Assembly: GCA_007844125.1 (NCBI GenBank)
Contig: CM017571.1
Coordinates: 27,775,978-27,839,977 of the forward strand
From: Sinonovacula constricta
Lineage: Eukaryota > Mollusca > Bivalvia > Cardiida > Solecurtidae
Direction of reading: 5' to 3'
DNA: 64,000 nucleotides
Shown here: positions 36,430 to 49,600 of the stretch, in pieces
Layout of the letters: every line of letters begins with the position of its first letter
How positions within the stretch are numbered: position 1 is the stretch's first letter
Made by a program: the position numbers and the translations under genes
The notes under the pieces: generated by a model
What the model was told of the DNA's origin: nothing
The model's database searches: none
What the model saw: the letters and a program-made list of their open reading frames with translations, nothing else

Positions 36430-37090
36430 CATCAACATAAATACCAAGGCTCTTACAGGTGTAGTAGACTTAATGTGTCTGGGTCTAATTTATGTAATGA
36501 GAGCCAGAACGTGAACGAGGGCATCTATCGGCTTTCTTAAAGTTTAAAGGTGGTATCCGGCAAATGGTATTGTTACTCAAAAACCTCCCACATAATTCTG
36601 TTTATTGATGTCCAACATCTTTGTGAAAAGTGAAGCATAGTACTAAAATCGTTATTACAAATAGGTATTTCCTATCTGAGCCACGCTGTACATTTCGAGA
36701 TCACATTTTTTTAAGATCACAATATAGCATTATCCGGTAATACGCGCTGATGTCGCTATCTATTTTAGCAGAAATCCCTATCGTGCTTATTTATAGATTT
36801 TGAAAGAATGAACATTTAGAGCGATTAATTACACGATCTGTACTGTCTTACAACTGAGAAAGTGTTCAAATGCGTCTTTATTTAAACTTTATTGTAATAT
36901 ACATTAATGTGTATACATTTTCCAAAACATGGATACGATATTGCTACTTGTATTTGATATAGGCAAACTGTCGAACACCACCTTTAATGCCATTTCACTA
37001 AAAAGGCCACTTTCCGCCACTTCTATCTCACCTTAATGTAGATCAGTGGGTAACTAAAAGTTCATCGTGTACATGCGTTCTCGTAGACAA
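36430..37090 (+). repeat. Duplicated intron segment A, split by MITE copy 2
   Basis: It aligns with 40080-40440: AAGGCTCTTACAGGTG, ATTTATGTAATGAGAG, then after the MITE TGCCATTTCAC, CTTTCCGCCAC, TCACCTT and GATCAGTGGGTAACTAAA. The partner has the same order without the MITE. Confidence 0.6.
36544..36987 (+). mobile_element. TTAA-flanked MITE, copy 2 (444 bp)
   Basis: Bounded by TTAA with ends TTAAAGGTGGTATCCGGCAA and CTGTCGAACACCACCTTTAA. Internal blocks shared with copy 1 include TATTTCCTATCTGAGCCACG and TTATTTATAGATTTTGAAAG. Segment B at 40.2 kb gives the matching empty site (AGTTTATACCATTTC), consistent with a single TTAA-like target. No ORF. Confidence 0.8.
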
Positions 37091-37152
37091 GTTACTCATA
37101 ATGGTTAAAGGATTCATTCGTTCTCTTTGAATGGTAACTTAAGAGAAAATAA

Positions 37153-37205
<53 letters not shown>

Positions 37206-37206
37206 C

Positions 37207-37299
<93 letters not shown>

Positions 37300-37328
37300 T
37301 ATTAATATCATTGTTGTTGTTGTTGTTT
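37153..37328 (+). repeat. Compound (CAT)n-(ATT)n-(GTT)n microsatellite
   Basis: About 17 CAT units, then about 30 ATT units with few interruptions, then GTT units. The long isoleucine and methionine ORFs across it are artefacts. Confidence 0.97.
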
Positions 37329-37329
37329 T

Positions 37330-40079
37330 TTTATTATTTAAAATAAATTCCAATATTTGTAAATTCTTCATTTCCTTACATGTTCTAAAAGTTTTTTACT
37401 CGTATTCGGTGACAATTTATCGACATGATCATTTTTTTTACAAAATAACGCACTAGTGACACTGTTTGTCGGTAAAATGCAAGACAACTAAAGAAGTACC
37501 CATGCCGTATCTTACTCTATAGTCTCTGATCTATTTGGTATATAGTGTATTTTTTTAAATAAAAGTAATTATCTCCTGATTCTGTTGCCAGTGTTTTAGT
37601 TATTCAGTTCATTAATAAACACGTATGCTATTACTGGATGTTAATGCATTGACTAAGCTCTCGGTATATTTATACAAGGGGAATTTTCTTTCACTAAAAA
37701 ACGATAATCGAAAGAAGAAATTCCATTTCCAGCTTGATTGATAGAATCGAACAACAGCCCATTATTTCATTGCAATTATTGTTAAAACATGCAGTGAACC
37801 AATTATCAGTGTATTGAATATTGACTGCAGAGAAATACAGTTTTTTAGCAGCAGAACACTGCAAGCTTTGATCACAAGAAGTGCTTTCCGCAGCAAGAAT
37901 AAAACTCGAGCAAATGCCGTGTGCAAGAAGTCGTTTATCTAGAGAACGCAAATCAAGAATAATTACAGCAAAATTACTTACATTTTTTATTTAATTTAAT
38001 TTCTATCCGTAAAGCAATCTACAGCTTTTTGAACTACTTTAAGAGTTTGGTTAATACTTTTTATTATTCACTGGACTCGGCTCACATCACTAAATTTATC
38101 ACGTGAATGTTACAGTCCCAGTTGAATTATTGTAAACTTCTTGTCAAATGCGTCTTTGGACCATTAACAAAGTATATAACAATAAAACGACTATCTGGAT
38201 CTTTGTCTGATATTATTTTTGCGTGATATTTCAACAATTATATATCACTTTTATTTTTTTCTGAGAAAGTGGCCAGTGTAGGTGCACGCAAATTTCCTTA
38301 AACGGGGATAAGTTACAGCTATATGGTTTTAGAAAAAGAAGTCAATGTAATTACCAATAAGCAGATTGATAATTACCAACATGAATTTAGATAGCAGTCA
38401 ATGTAATAAAGACAAAATTAAAAACACTAATGAGGTCGACAGAAATGCGGTACTAAATATAAATATGATGTGCGGATCAAGTTATATACTCGATAAACTA
38501 GGTTGAATAATATAATGTATACCTTGCAATTTACTGAAACAAAGCAGAAATAAAATCGACATATGATGTATAACAACAGAATGAAACACATCGTGAGTTG
38601 TCTATTTGGCTGTCAATTACAGGGCTTACAGTCGAGTCAGACATAAATATAGAAGTTTATTTAAGAATGGACTTACAGTTTTTGAATTGTATTTTCTTAT
38701 TACTAAATCTATAAGTATGACGCTTTGGTAAAATAGAATCGAATGGATAAGCTCATTTCTTTTTACAGACTGACATTCATGTAAACTATTCATTACTACT
38801 TATATTTTTGTTTTCAATAAATTGCAAGTATACATTACCTTCCATTATACCATCGACTAGAAATCGAAACATTTATTTTATAATGTGTTCACTGTTTTGT
38901 TAAATAATTGTATTTTATTTGTATTCAACTGAGAATCAATTTACGCATACTTTTGTTTACTTGAAGAACAAACATTTTAAACACACGAGATACTTCAATA
39001 ATATATTACATAGAATACACAGTCCCGTGAGTAAATGTGTAAACCGACGCGTACATTGTATGCACATGCACAAATGCAAACAAAACAACACAACTTATTG
39101 ACGAAACCCCTTCCAGTCTGTTGATAATGATTCAATGCGGTATAAATGCCCAACATCAGTCGGTCTCCACAGGCTCAAAGTCTGTATATTATTTAAGTAA
39201 TTACATGAAGGTTTTTTCAGGTGGGAATATACATAAGTTATATTAAGGCTGTATCAGCTGTAAACGAATAAAAACGTTTCATTAACAAATGGCTATGGGT
39301 CTTTGTTCCCCATTGATGGCTTCTCTTGGCTTTATGTCTGAAAATCAGCGTTACAAGTAATAGAGAAACACACCTGTAACGTATACATTTACATATTGTG
39401 CATTAAACGGAACGTACCTTTTTAGTCCATTTTCTCAAAGTAATAATTAAGATGTCATACATAGTATACATAGTTTAAGTATTTCAGTGACAATGCAAAC
39501 ATGTTTGACTTAAGCAGAGCACAACGTCGATTGAATGGAATACAAAAATATAACAAGGTCTGTGATTATTACAATATATATTAGAATTTGAAAATGCATA
39601 AGACAGTAAAATGTATCCACATGCATGTCAAGTGTAAAAGTTACAAAAATATTAGTTGAGACAATGCATAAAAAAGAGCCTGCTTAGCAATTATCGCCTG
39701 TGGTAACACCAAAGGCAATAGTCTAGTACATGTTGCTTGCAATATATGTGTTTTAACATATAACTGCAACATACAAAAGTTGCCCTTGATCTGTAAATCT
39801 ATAACCAAATGTTAACTGTCTAAAGGCATTGATACAGAGATCACTTGGTGACAGTTATCTTTGTATTTTTTTCTTAATCTTTGGGTCTGAACTATAATGA
39901 TTAATGAAAAAACTATTCTTCTGGTCACTAGATTATATGTAAGCATTCTATCGTTCAAGGAATTGTGCAGTCTTTAGATTGGGAGAACCAAAAGCGTCCT
40001 TTTATAATTATAACTAACTTCATTAATCTAGTCCAGACGAGCTAGCGCACATGCTACATATTCTCTTTAATCAAAAACG
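37330..40079. other. Unassigned intronic DNA
   Basis: AT-rich; no gene or clear repeat recognised. Confidence 0.5.
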
Positions 40080-40440
40080 TATAAGGCTCTAACATACACT
40101 CGAAGGCTGTTGCAGGTGAAGACAAGTTCATAGAGCAGTGTCTTATTTATGTAATGAGAGAAAGGAAGTGAATGAGGAGCTTCAAGTTGCTCCCGTAGAG
40201 TTTATACCATTTCGCTTAATATGCCATTTCCGCTCACCTTTCCATTCTGTAACTGTTTGATTTGCTCTATTTTGATTTTACAACTGACTGACATGTGCAA
40301 ATCTTTGTCCAGTGCCTTTTCAGATTTTTAAAATATATGTTGCAGTACTCACAGGACTTTGTCATACGTTTTTATTGAACTTTGTAATGTGTCTCGGTGG
40401 GTAACTAAATAGGCATTGTATAATTGTCTACACATCTAAT
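40080..40440 (+). repeat. Duplicated intron segment B, split by a family fragment
   Basis: Partner of segment A. It lacks the MITE but has an insertion (about 40245-40385) of the distal end of the smORF-bearing family (copy f) between CTCACCTTT and TTGTAATGTGTCTCGGTGGG. Confidence 0.6.
40265..40385 (+). mobile_element. smORF-bearing family: fragment (copy f)
   Basis: Distal end only: CATGTGCAAATCTTTGTCCA, GTGCCTTTTCAGA, ATATGTTGCAGTACTCACAG and GACTTTGTCATACGTTTTTA. It lacks the small-ORF region. Confidence 0.6.
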
Positions 40441-40787
40441 GACAGGAGGCACTTTTCAAATTTATTTTTTGTAATGCTGACATGTCAGACTTCTGCTTTT
40501 CGTCCAATTTCATCTAATGCCTAAGTTAACTTGTTAATAACATACTGCTTCAAAATGTACATTACGATTTAATGAGTCTAAAAAATCTTATTATTGAAGT
40601 CAGCTCGAGATTCTTTGTTGATGTTTGGTTTTTCAAAGTAAGCAGAAGTAAATTACAGCCAAGCTACTTTTTTTTTCTTGAAAAAAAAAACACAACTTAT
40701 GGGCCTTTAAAAGTATATTGCCTGAACTAAAGTGCGTCTGCTGCTCTTCGGTTTATGAATCATATTTTAACATGTCTGGCTTTCAGA

Positions 40788-42276
40788 TGACGTCATGTAC
40801 TTCTAACATCTGGAAATGTTTGCACAGTTATGGATTCATTTAAAGCCCAAATAAACAGACACATGAAAACAACTAACAAACTAGTATTTATTTAAGAATA
40901 TAGAACAGTACAACAAAAGAGTATTTGAGTTGCCATTTTGTCAGAACAAGAAGACAATTGTTGATGAATGCTGAATGAAAAGTCCAATATCGGAAATCAA
41001 ATATTTTCTTTGGGCCAATTCAAGTAACATAATATCGCAATCCACAATAATCTTAAGTACATACTGTTATCTAAGAATAGAGAACTCTGTTTTATGTTGC
41101 TGATGACAAATACAGAAAAACGGTTGATTCATTTATTGGTGACGTCACTTTTGCATCATTTACAGAAAAACGGCTTGGAACCATGTAGAGAGTTGTGTCT
41201 CGTACGTTGAAGTTCGCACGTTTTATCTGTAATTGACCATATGGTCTCTGACTAATTAAATGTTAAAAGAGATATTCCGAAGATAAGTCGGTAATTAGTC
41301 TATGCAATATTTATTGTAGCTCGCGTGAATGTCCTATGCTTTTATTCCCATAATTACCACCCTGGACAATTTGGAATTTCGGGATAATAAATATGTTGAA
41401 GTATTTTCCAGTGCGTGTATCGATTATGTATTAGTTTGGATTATTTTCTTACAGCTCAATACGAAAATTGCCATGTATCAATCTGTCAAAAAATAAAGGA
41501 TTCTTGTTGAAATAACCCGTAGACCGATACTAATACATCGTGTTAAATGTCAAATCGCTGTTTTACTAGACACAGTGAATTTATGGTAAACAATTATGAC
41601 GTCACTTGTTTCTGGGGTTTTACGGTGTCATCGCTGATGCCATTCGGGCAAATTTCTTTTACAGTTCGTGAAGTTCTAATTTACAGAGTAACGTTTGATC
41701 TTGATATCACATCATGACAATATGTCATGTAAATAAACAGTTGGCATTTAGTTTAACTGTGTTTATTTATTTTTTTGCCAGGGCTGAATGTGGTGTTCCG
41801 GAAGTTGGCTAGCCACGCCAAGCCCAGCATGGAGCTCCAGGTAGATGACGGGAAGGTCAAGATTATCGCCAAAGCGGCATTCTTCACCCAAACCATGACC
41901 TTCCCCATCAACGAGCCCTATGACCAGGAATTCGAAGGCATCAAAATGAATGTACGTATATCAACCGATCAATTTTTGCTGCTATTTTTTCCCGTTTTGT
42001 TGTTGTTGTTGTTGTTGTTTTTGTTTGTTTGTTTTTATTTTTCGTTTGACCAACAAACCTTTAATAATTCGGAAACTTGAAATTGTCTGCCTTTGCTGTG
42101 GTAGCATAGCATTGAATATTGACATGATATAACATTACATTGATCAGGCCTAAGCAAGATGAGAAGGCTCCAGATAGGGCAGTTACCGCTGGGGACGGCG
42201 TAACTAAATGTTGAAACCAATGTGTATTTTGTGTATTTGTATATATGGCTAATTTAAATCACTGTATGTGACGTCA
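40788..42276. promoter_or_regulatory. Cluster of four TGACGTCA palindromes around FABP exon 2
   Basis: Perfect sites lie at 40788-40795, 41140-41147, 41597-41604 and 42269-42276, flanking the exon at 41782-41951. The flanks of the four sites differ, so they are not copies of one repeat. TGACGTCA is the CREB/ATF consensus; enhancer activity is inferred only. Confidence 0.4.
41782..41951 (+). CDS. FABP gene, exon 2
   Basis: A 170-nt exon: GG completes the Gly codon from exon 1a or 1b, then 56 codons, then a GTACGT donor in phase 0. It reads LNVVFRKLASHAKPSMELQV, then DDGKVKIIAKAAFFTQTMTF, then PINEPYDQEFEGIKMN. This is the FABP helix II and beta strands B-E (G...R.LA....P.......G..V.I....F....F..G..FDE). 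It is GC-rich and strongly codon-like against its surroundings. Strand: the fatty-acid 'portal' (helix I/II) and the first half of the barrel. Intron positions after G and after MN match the conserved four-exon FABP layout. Confidence 0.93.
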
Positions 42277-43494
42277 AACAATTAATGGAAGAAAAAAGTC
42301 AAAAGTCAAGCCTTTGGTATGATTTGTGCATGCGATCAAGAGTGTAAAAAACAACCCGGTATTTTTATTCATGGTACCGTATCGACCATATTATTAAAAT
42401 GTACATTAGTACAAAATATCCTTCCTGCTGAGTTTATGCATGTGTTCTATAATTCTGTCTTACATTATCGCAAACTAAATGTGTGTTAACTTGCAAAAAA
42501 AATCATTAGAATAAATGTTGTGTTTTGATTGGTACATCTTATCCACCTTGGAACTGTTGCTTTTCAGCTGCAACCATCTTTGACAAAAACAGCTTGGATG
42601 TTTACAAACCGTAAAGCCAGTTGTGATGCAATTAATTTAGTGGCATTAATGATAACGAAAATGTTTTATACGTTTCTTGCTTTTTGCTAGAACATTAACG
42701 AGATTTTGCCACAATGTTTGCTGAGGTGGCATGTTTGTGTCTTCTCATCTTGATGCGCGGGTCTATTTGTTTTAATTCTAAACACATTATTGATGCGTAC
42801 CTAACTTTTCTTGAGGCGTTCAAAAGGCAATCGGTGCAAGTATCTAAGCATGCAAGACAACCTAAAAGACAACCTAATAAATTCACATATTCAGGATTCG
42901 TATGTCTATTGGTATGTTATTTTGCATGGTAAATTTGATTTATAAAGTTATTAGTAAGTTATTGTGTGGAGTATGCATAATTTAAACTGGTTTCTATGGT
43001 TATTTACATGCTATATTTCTTAGTAATTAGCTCATGTGAGTGGAATTTTAATTATTGAGTTGTTTTTCAAGTTACCACTTGCGGGAAAAGGTGTAACCTA
43101 ACAAACTCCCACACAACCTTAACTGTGCCTTCGTTATTATCGAAGTTAAATTGGCAAATTGATATTGACAATACATCGATACGACATTGAGAAGATAAAA
43201 GATAGACGTTTAGCGAAAAACCAACCCGCAAATTGAAACGTTCTAGCCACAAATCGCCTAAAGTACAACCCGAAAGATACAACAGCCTCATAACGAGAGC
43301 AAGCATAATTAATCACTTAACAGCTTAATCTAAATTACATTTCATGAACTGTTTTTCTGGACTGTATAATTTAGAACGTCGTCTACAAATCCTGACAGGT
43401 TTAACAGAATGAAGTTTTTGTCACTGGTGTTTTTATTGCAATTAAGACACTGAAATGTTTTGTTTTAAACGTGAATTCGGAAAATTTGAAGGTA

Positions 43495-44590
43495 ATATAG
43501 GTCCCCGACTATAAAGCATACAATAGTTTGTATATTCCTGGCACATGAAAATCAATATCCACTTTCATCGCCGGAATTTCCCTCCGTGAGAAAGGATTAA
43601 GTTAGATTATCAGAAGGAAAGGATGGGATTAGTATAACGCTTAAGACGAAGAAAGCTGATCATAGACGTTCGCATGCACTAATGGGTTATTTCTAATTTC
43701 GTTTTCGGGGGGGGGGGGGAGGGGTGAAAGGGACTGTCCTGAGTTTAAACATTTGAAAATATTTTATAGTTTATTGCAAAAACTATTAGGTTATTTGTGA
43801 AGTGATACCTTTGCTCAGTTATAACCTCCAAAAACAGGTGCTTATTTTTAGTTGTGTAACTTTGATAGAATATAATATTTTATTCTGTTTTTCTGTAAAA
43901 CCTTCAGGAAGTGCGATATTTAGGCGCTACTTATACCTTATTATGCTGTGTATGTTTGCCTATATTTAGTGGTAGTTTAAATTTAAATAAAGGTAGTAAG
44001 TCTCTTATGACCGGTTCTGTTTTCGGTACTTTACGTTGACCGAATACACTGTAAGAAAGGCACGGAATGTTCAATCAAACAGCTCATTATACAGTATAAA
44101 ACCACAGACGTATTACGCCTGTATAACAAAAATAGCACGACATATAACAATGTTTTTGCTGCATCTCAGTCTTATAACAAATTTATAAAATTTAAAACGT
44201 TGCACATGTCTTGTTTATCTGGGATTTGATGATAAATTTAAGTAATTAAAATTATTGATTTATTCATATTTGCGAAATTCCATTATACTGTTAACAATTG
44301 GAATAAATAAATGTGTTAAATTCTGCATTTGTATGCCTGTATGGTATTCACCAGGCCTTAGGTTTTGTCTTAATTCCACAACTAGCCAGGTTTATTATAA
44401 TGCTTTAAACTATTCGAGTTCTCTCTATTTATTACCAGAGTGTATTCTCTGGAAGGCATGACAATGAGTTTGATATATATTTTACATGTACTTAGTTGTA
44501 GGACTCACTATTATACAATTTCTTCATACTGGTTACACAATCATTAAGCAGTAAATGTTCTCTCAAGCAACAATTGACTGGATAAGTTGG
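43495..44590 (+). repeat. Old direct duplication in intron 2, left copy
   Basis: Blocks shared with the right copy include ATATAGGTCCCCGACTATAA / ATATAGGCCACCGACTATAA, GGAAAGGATTAAGTTGGATTATC-like, CCTTAG.TTT.TCTTAATTC and AGCAGTAAATGTTCTCTC-like. Order is partly conserved and divergence is high. Confidence 0.45.
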
Positions 44591-45419
44591 GGTGACGATT
44601 AAATACCGTATATGTGCGTAAAAGTCAGTTTAGTGTGTAGATGAAATGAATTCACGAAAATATGAGATGAAATTGAAAAGAAGAACATTTTGCGATTTTC
44701 TAAATCTGAATTCGGATAAATATAAGTTTTATTAGCATTACACGTTATTATACTTTGCATACGTACAGGCCACTATAGTATTATTGCTATTCATGTAGGT
44801 ATATGGACTCTTTCTGTGATTCAAAATGTTTTCCCTTTAAATCTAGATTAAATAAAATTACATTTCTCTTAATTAGTAAAATCAAAATCGAAGGTATGTT
44901 AATTACATGTACTGAAATAAAGGTTGTTTTAATAACACACTATGTTTTATAGCCTATAACTTGGGGTATTAACAGCATTATCTCGAACAACATGCTTTCA
45001 ATTATGTGCAATCGGTTATATAATGAAGACAAAATAAATATAAAAAGTAATCGCATGTTACTTGAATTTTAGAACGATCAATATGCAATCCGTGGCATTC
45101 ATGAATGTTGGCATGCGCTTTGAGACTAAACAAAATCAACCACATTAAGTTGAAAATCATTATAAGTCCTTCACTTTATGTTAACAGGATAAATAGGCAG
45201 GGGGGAACAACTGAATTTAGGATTGGGTTTTGGTACCGCCTTATCAATGTTTAGCTGTCTGTGTCCTTATGCATCATTATTCGGACAAAAAAAATTACAA
45301 AACTGAGACAAAAAGCTAGACGTAGAGGTACATTTTTCTTAATTAATTTTTAACATTTTTGTGTTTATTTCAGCTGTTTATACAATACAATATTGATACA
45401 TAATTATGTTTTGTTCATG

Positions 45420-46275
45420 CTTTAAATGCAATTCGAGTTCTGTGTATCTGTACTGTTTCTACTATATATAAGTTCATATTGACGTTACAAATCCTGATGC
45501 TGGTTATAACTCGTTATTGGCATTGAGGCAGCAAATGTTATCTTTCAACCATGATCTCGAACAATGTGACATGAATATAGGCCACCGACTATAACGGCTA
45601 TAATACATGTAACACAGTATGGCATACAAAGTTAGTTTATTCCTGTTGCATCGAAATCAATATCATCTGTGGAGTTTTCTTTCCTGGGGAAAGGATTAAG
45701 TTGGATTATCACCAACCCCGACCCCGGACAACTGGGGATTATTATAACGATTAAGGTAAAAATATGCATTAAAGGGCTGTTTTAGAATGCTTCCGAGTTA
45801 AATGTGTATTGTTTCTTGTATATTTTTCATGTTCAGTTCAGTAGGAATAATTTAAGTTATGTGTTGCTTTAAATTAAGTATGTATAATTAAGTTATAATT
45901 CCATGTGTGAGAAGAGAAATCATCGTGTACTTTAAAGAAAGGTTTACCAGTATTAGCATTTTAGAAAAGTGTTTAGGTTATAATTATGAGTGTTTCATCG
46001 TTGCATTTCAAATAATGTATAAATTGTGTGAAGAAACTGTTGTATATAAGAACAAACGTTATTGTTTAGTTTGATTATCTACTAAATATTAAGTAATACA
46101 TTCAACTGAAATTTAAACGGGAAAGTCTATTGAATCTTTACATAATATGAATTATTAGCAGGCCTATTCTAATTCTGGATGTCTTCATAGCTTTAATTAA
46201 TTCGTCATGCCTTAGTTTCTTCTTAATTCTACAGTTCACCAGTTATAACGCTTCTTTAATTATCCCTATTCATCA
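45420..46275 (+). repeat. Old direct duplication in intron 2, right copy
   Basis: Partner of 43495-44590 (offsets about 1.85-2.1 kb). The best block is 45575-45760: GCCACCGACTATAACGGC, TTATTCCTG..GCAT, GAAATCAATATCATC and GGGAAAGGATTAAGTTGGAT. Confidence 0.45.
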
Positions 46276-46568
46276 AATTGACCCCTGGAGTCCACGTGCA
46301 CGGGCCAATCAATCTCGGCGTGACGACTTCCCTGAAAGTTTTTATTGTGACGAAATGCAAGTTAAATATATACAAAATTGCCATTTGCAGCAAATTGAGT
46401 ATTCGTATCAAACTGTTCATAGTGGTATTGTATTACTCCATAGATTTTAAGAATTCGGAATTTAAACATCATCTTTTCTATGCAAACTTAAACAAGAAAT
46501 AGAAAATCGATTGTATTACAAAAATAAGCTTTTCTTAGTAAAGAGGTAACTAAAGCCACAATTTGCCA

Positions 46569-46637
46569 GCGTGTGTGGAAGCGTGTGTGGAAGCGTGTGT
46601 GGAAGCGTGCAGCGTGTGTGGAAGCGTGTGTGGAAGT
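46569..46637 (+). repeat. 12-bp tandem repeat (GCGTGTGTGGAA)
   Basis: About five and a half units with one interruption (GCGTGCA). GC- and CpG-rich compared with its surroundings. Confidence 0.92.
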
Positions 46638-46639
46638 AA

Positions 46640-49600
46640 TATTTTTGTCAAGTTAAGGATAGTATTGTCGATATCTTCTTCAAAAGATGGTACAAAAAGA
46701 ATAACATAGGTCAGAACATTTCACTTACGATTTTACGTCTTCTCTATATGATACTCTGGAATTTTATTGGTAATAAACTTCTGGTTGGCACGAAAATTAA
46801 AAACTATGGTTGTTTCTAGTAACTTAAAATGCCTGCTCGAGGTGTCTAGATAGAATAAAAAGGCTCATATTTTATTTATAACTAAAAAAGAAAACAGTAG
46901 TCACTTACGGTTACATTTCCTTGTGTTCCCTTTTATATTGAGCGAAGAATCTCCTTAAAACTTCCGTTGACTTGATTGAATCCTCGTGCGGGCTTAAAGA
47001 TAAATTTGCGTTGAAGCTGTTTTATTATGGGGTCCAAAATTACAGATTTGATGCAAACAGACAAAAAGGGGTTGTGTCACTTTCCTGAAAATATTCTGAA
47101 TCCACATATATAGAATAGAATTCTGGTTTATAAGACCATTTCTGTATTGTGTAGGGACGGTTTAAAATTTATAATTCAAACCCTTTATATATTTGTTACT
47201 TTCTTGGATTTGCTTAACACTTATTTCTGTCTTTAATTATATCTCTTATAAATTTATGTTTCTTTAAGTCTTTAAAATTTCTTATATGAACCAGTTTAAA
47301 TCTTTTTAGTGGGCGTAACTTATTTCCTTACATGTGTTTATATCCTTTTTGAAAGGTCAGATGAGATGAAACCCGGCACAACCTTAACAGCATTCAGTCA
47401 CAATTTTCTGAATTCACAGATGTCTGAAAATTGAAAATTGAAAATCATCTTGGCTTGATTGGTACTAGATACAATTCTAGTTCTTGTCACGGCATTAAAA
47501 GGCACGCGATAGTGAATGAACATTTGCTAATTTTAGCAACGAGATACTTGGAAGGTGGCATTCAAATAATTTTCTTGTCATATCAAATAAAATTGAGAAA
47601 AAATGCAATCATTAAATCTAAAACAAATTACTAAATAATATTAATATATGAAGGAAATTGGTTCTCTACTGACTGCATATTTAGAAGGACAGACATTAAA
47701 TGTTAATATCCAAATAAATTTAATATAATACATATTTCATCATTGTTTGAGATGAAGAATGTTTTGTTATATATGTATGCATATTCAGTAATCCCGTTTG
47801 CATGGCCATACATTATTATAGGGTCTGACAGCAGACTAGAAAAATCTAATAAAGAATCTTGAAGTTATCGGTTTCTCGTAATATTATAGTAATATTGCAT
47901 ATAAAAGATAAACATGTACTGAGGTTTATCATCGGCTGAGTACATCTACACGCTCTATCCGAAAAACTGCAGTTTTTTTTACCGGTTAACGCCCTCCGAA
48001 AAGACGTCGTCCGTGCCTGAGGAACGTCCTGATTTTCGATTTAAAAGAATTAGTCTAAAATGCCTCAAATTTTTTTTTTGATTGAATAAATTATTCACGA
48101 TTACTGCAATTGACAACATCTTTTTTCATAAACTGCTTGAATTTATCCTATCACGAGTAACATAAAAACTGCATAATTATATTGATTGATTAAACTGCAG
48201 CTGTTTCAAAAGCATTTTATTGGCTTTAAGATAAAGCATTTAACATATTGGTTCTCTTAAATACGATCAGAATGAAATCACAGAAATAAAACGTACCAGA
48301 GACAAAGTTGCTGTGACAACTATGTAAATGGTGTACACGTAACTGTATAATAAAAATGGTGGAATGTTTTATATCGGTTCATTTTTGTTCCGTTCCTAAA
48401 GAAGAAGTTATATAATGAATTGCTTTGACAACTCACCAGAAATTGAAGCTATTTCTAGGCTTGGCTTAATAGTTGCAATAAATATAGCCAACTAGATTAA
48501 CGACCAAAAGTAATCCCGTCCATTTATCTTAAAACTCTGTTATTGCCCTCGTAACTGCGTAGTTCTTTATGCACAGACATGATACTGCCTTGACAGGAAT
48601 ATATATATTTATCACATAACCTATTGCACGAGGGTGAGGTAACACTTAGACGTTATGTTTGGTAACACACTAGCTATGGTAGTGTGAAGTCATTAAGTAT
48701 GTGTAGTATATATGCCATTTCCAGATCACTTTTGGTTGTTTTGTTGGACAATGTCATTTTAATTAATAGAAGACAACAACATTTCGGTCATGTTATAAGC
48801 GAATCTATTGACTTTGTATGGCTAATGGTCGAGTAAAGAGTGGAACTATTTTTGTGAGATTATCCCAAACCGAATTACACATGTCAAGACCGACTGTTCA
48901 TAAAATAAAAAGATGATGCGATGTAAACAAACAAAAAGATTTAACCGATGTTTTGGTTATTGGATCAATAGAATCTTATATTCGTGTTCATTAGATACTA
49001 GTTGTCTATAATAATACGAAACTTGGTAAAGCATCGTTTCCTATCATTTCATCCAACTCGTTTAATATTTTCAGTATCTAATGAACACTCATATCAGATC
49101 CTCTATATAACTTTCAAGGGTTTTCATTTTGTATATTCACTCTTGTCGTTATTTCGTATATGGTAAAAGACAGACTACATACAACATGTTGTCATTGTTA
49201 AAGATAAAGAGTATATTGTTATTTAGGTTATACTGCTATCGAGACAAAACTAGAAGATTTGCTGTTGAGAGCTCTTAATTGCTGAAAACTTACCTCGTTA
49301 GGACCACTCCACCATTGAGTCCTCTCTGATACTGTAACTTGTTATTTAGACACCTGTGCTTTTTTTGGCCCACCGAGCTTTTTGTACAAATTTGCTTTCG
49401 TAACGTATCCCTGTTGATACAGTATCTGATTAACACTCATATCAGATCATCTCTATTTAAAGACGATGAAACTTCATTTGGTGTCTGGTCTTGAACGGAA
49501 ACATGGTGTTCTTTGCATACGTCAATAGCAAAACATTTACTGATACTTTTATTCCGATTACCAATAAAAATGCTCATCGTGAATGGCAAAGTTCACATTG

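Larger units (their letters stand above)
24506..41781 (+). other. FABP intron 1 (1b form)
   Basis: A 17.3-kb intron from the GTAAGA donor to the TTTTTTTGCCAG acceptor. Contents: a GT/CG tract (24851-24889), four further members of the smORF-bearing family, MITE copy 2, two diverged intron duplicates (36.43-37.09 and 40.08-40.44 kb), trinucleotide microsatellites (37.15-37.33 kb) and a 127-codon orphan ORF (31612-31995). No other FABP exon recognised. At 26272 an ATG in good context (CAAAATGGCGG) opens a 24-codon ORF of unknown meaning. Confidence 0.7.

Noticed and set aside
37114..37456. ORFs of poly-Ile and poly-Met
   Set aside because: Translation of trinucleotide microsatellites.
42714..42932. 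ORF with a signal-peptide-like start and basic KRQPNK tail (neuropeptide-like at first sight)
   Set aside because: No amidation or repeated mature-peptide pattern, no splice partner, inside FABP intron 2.
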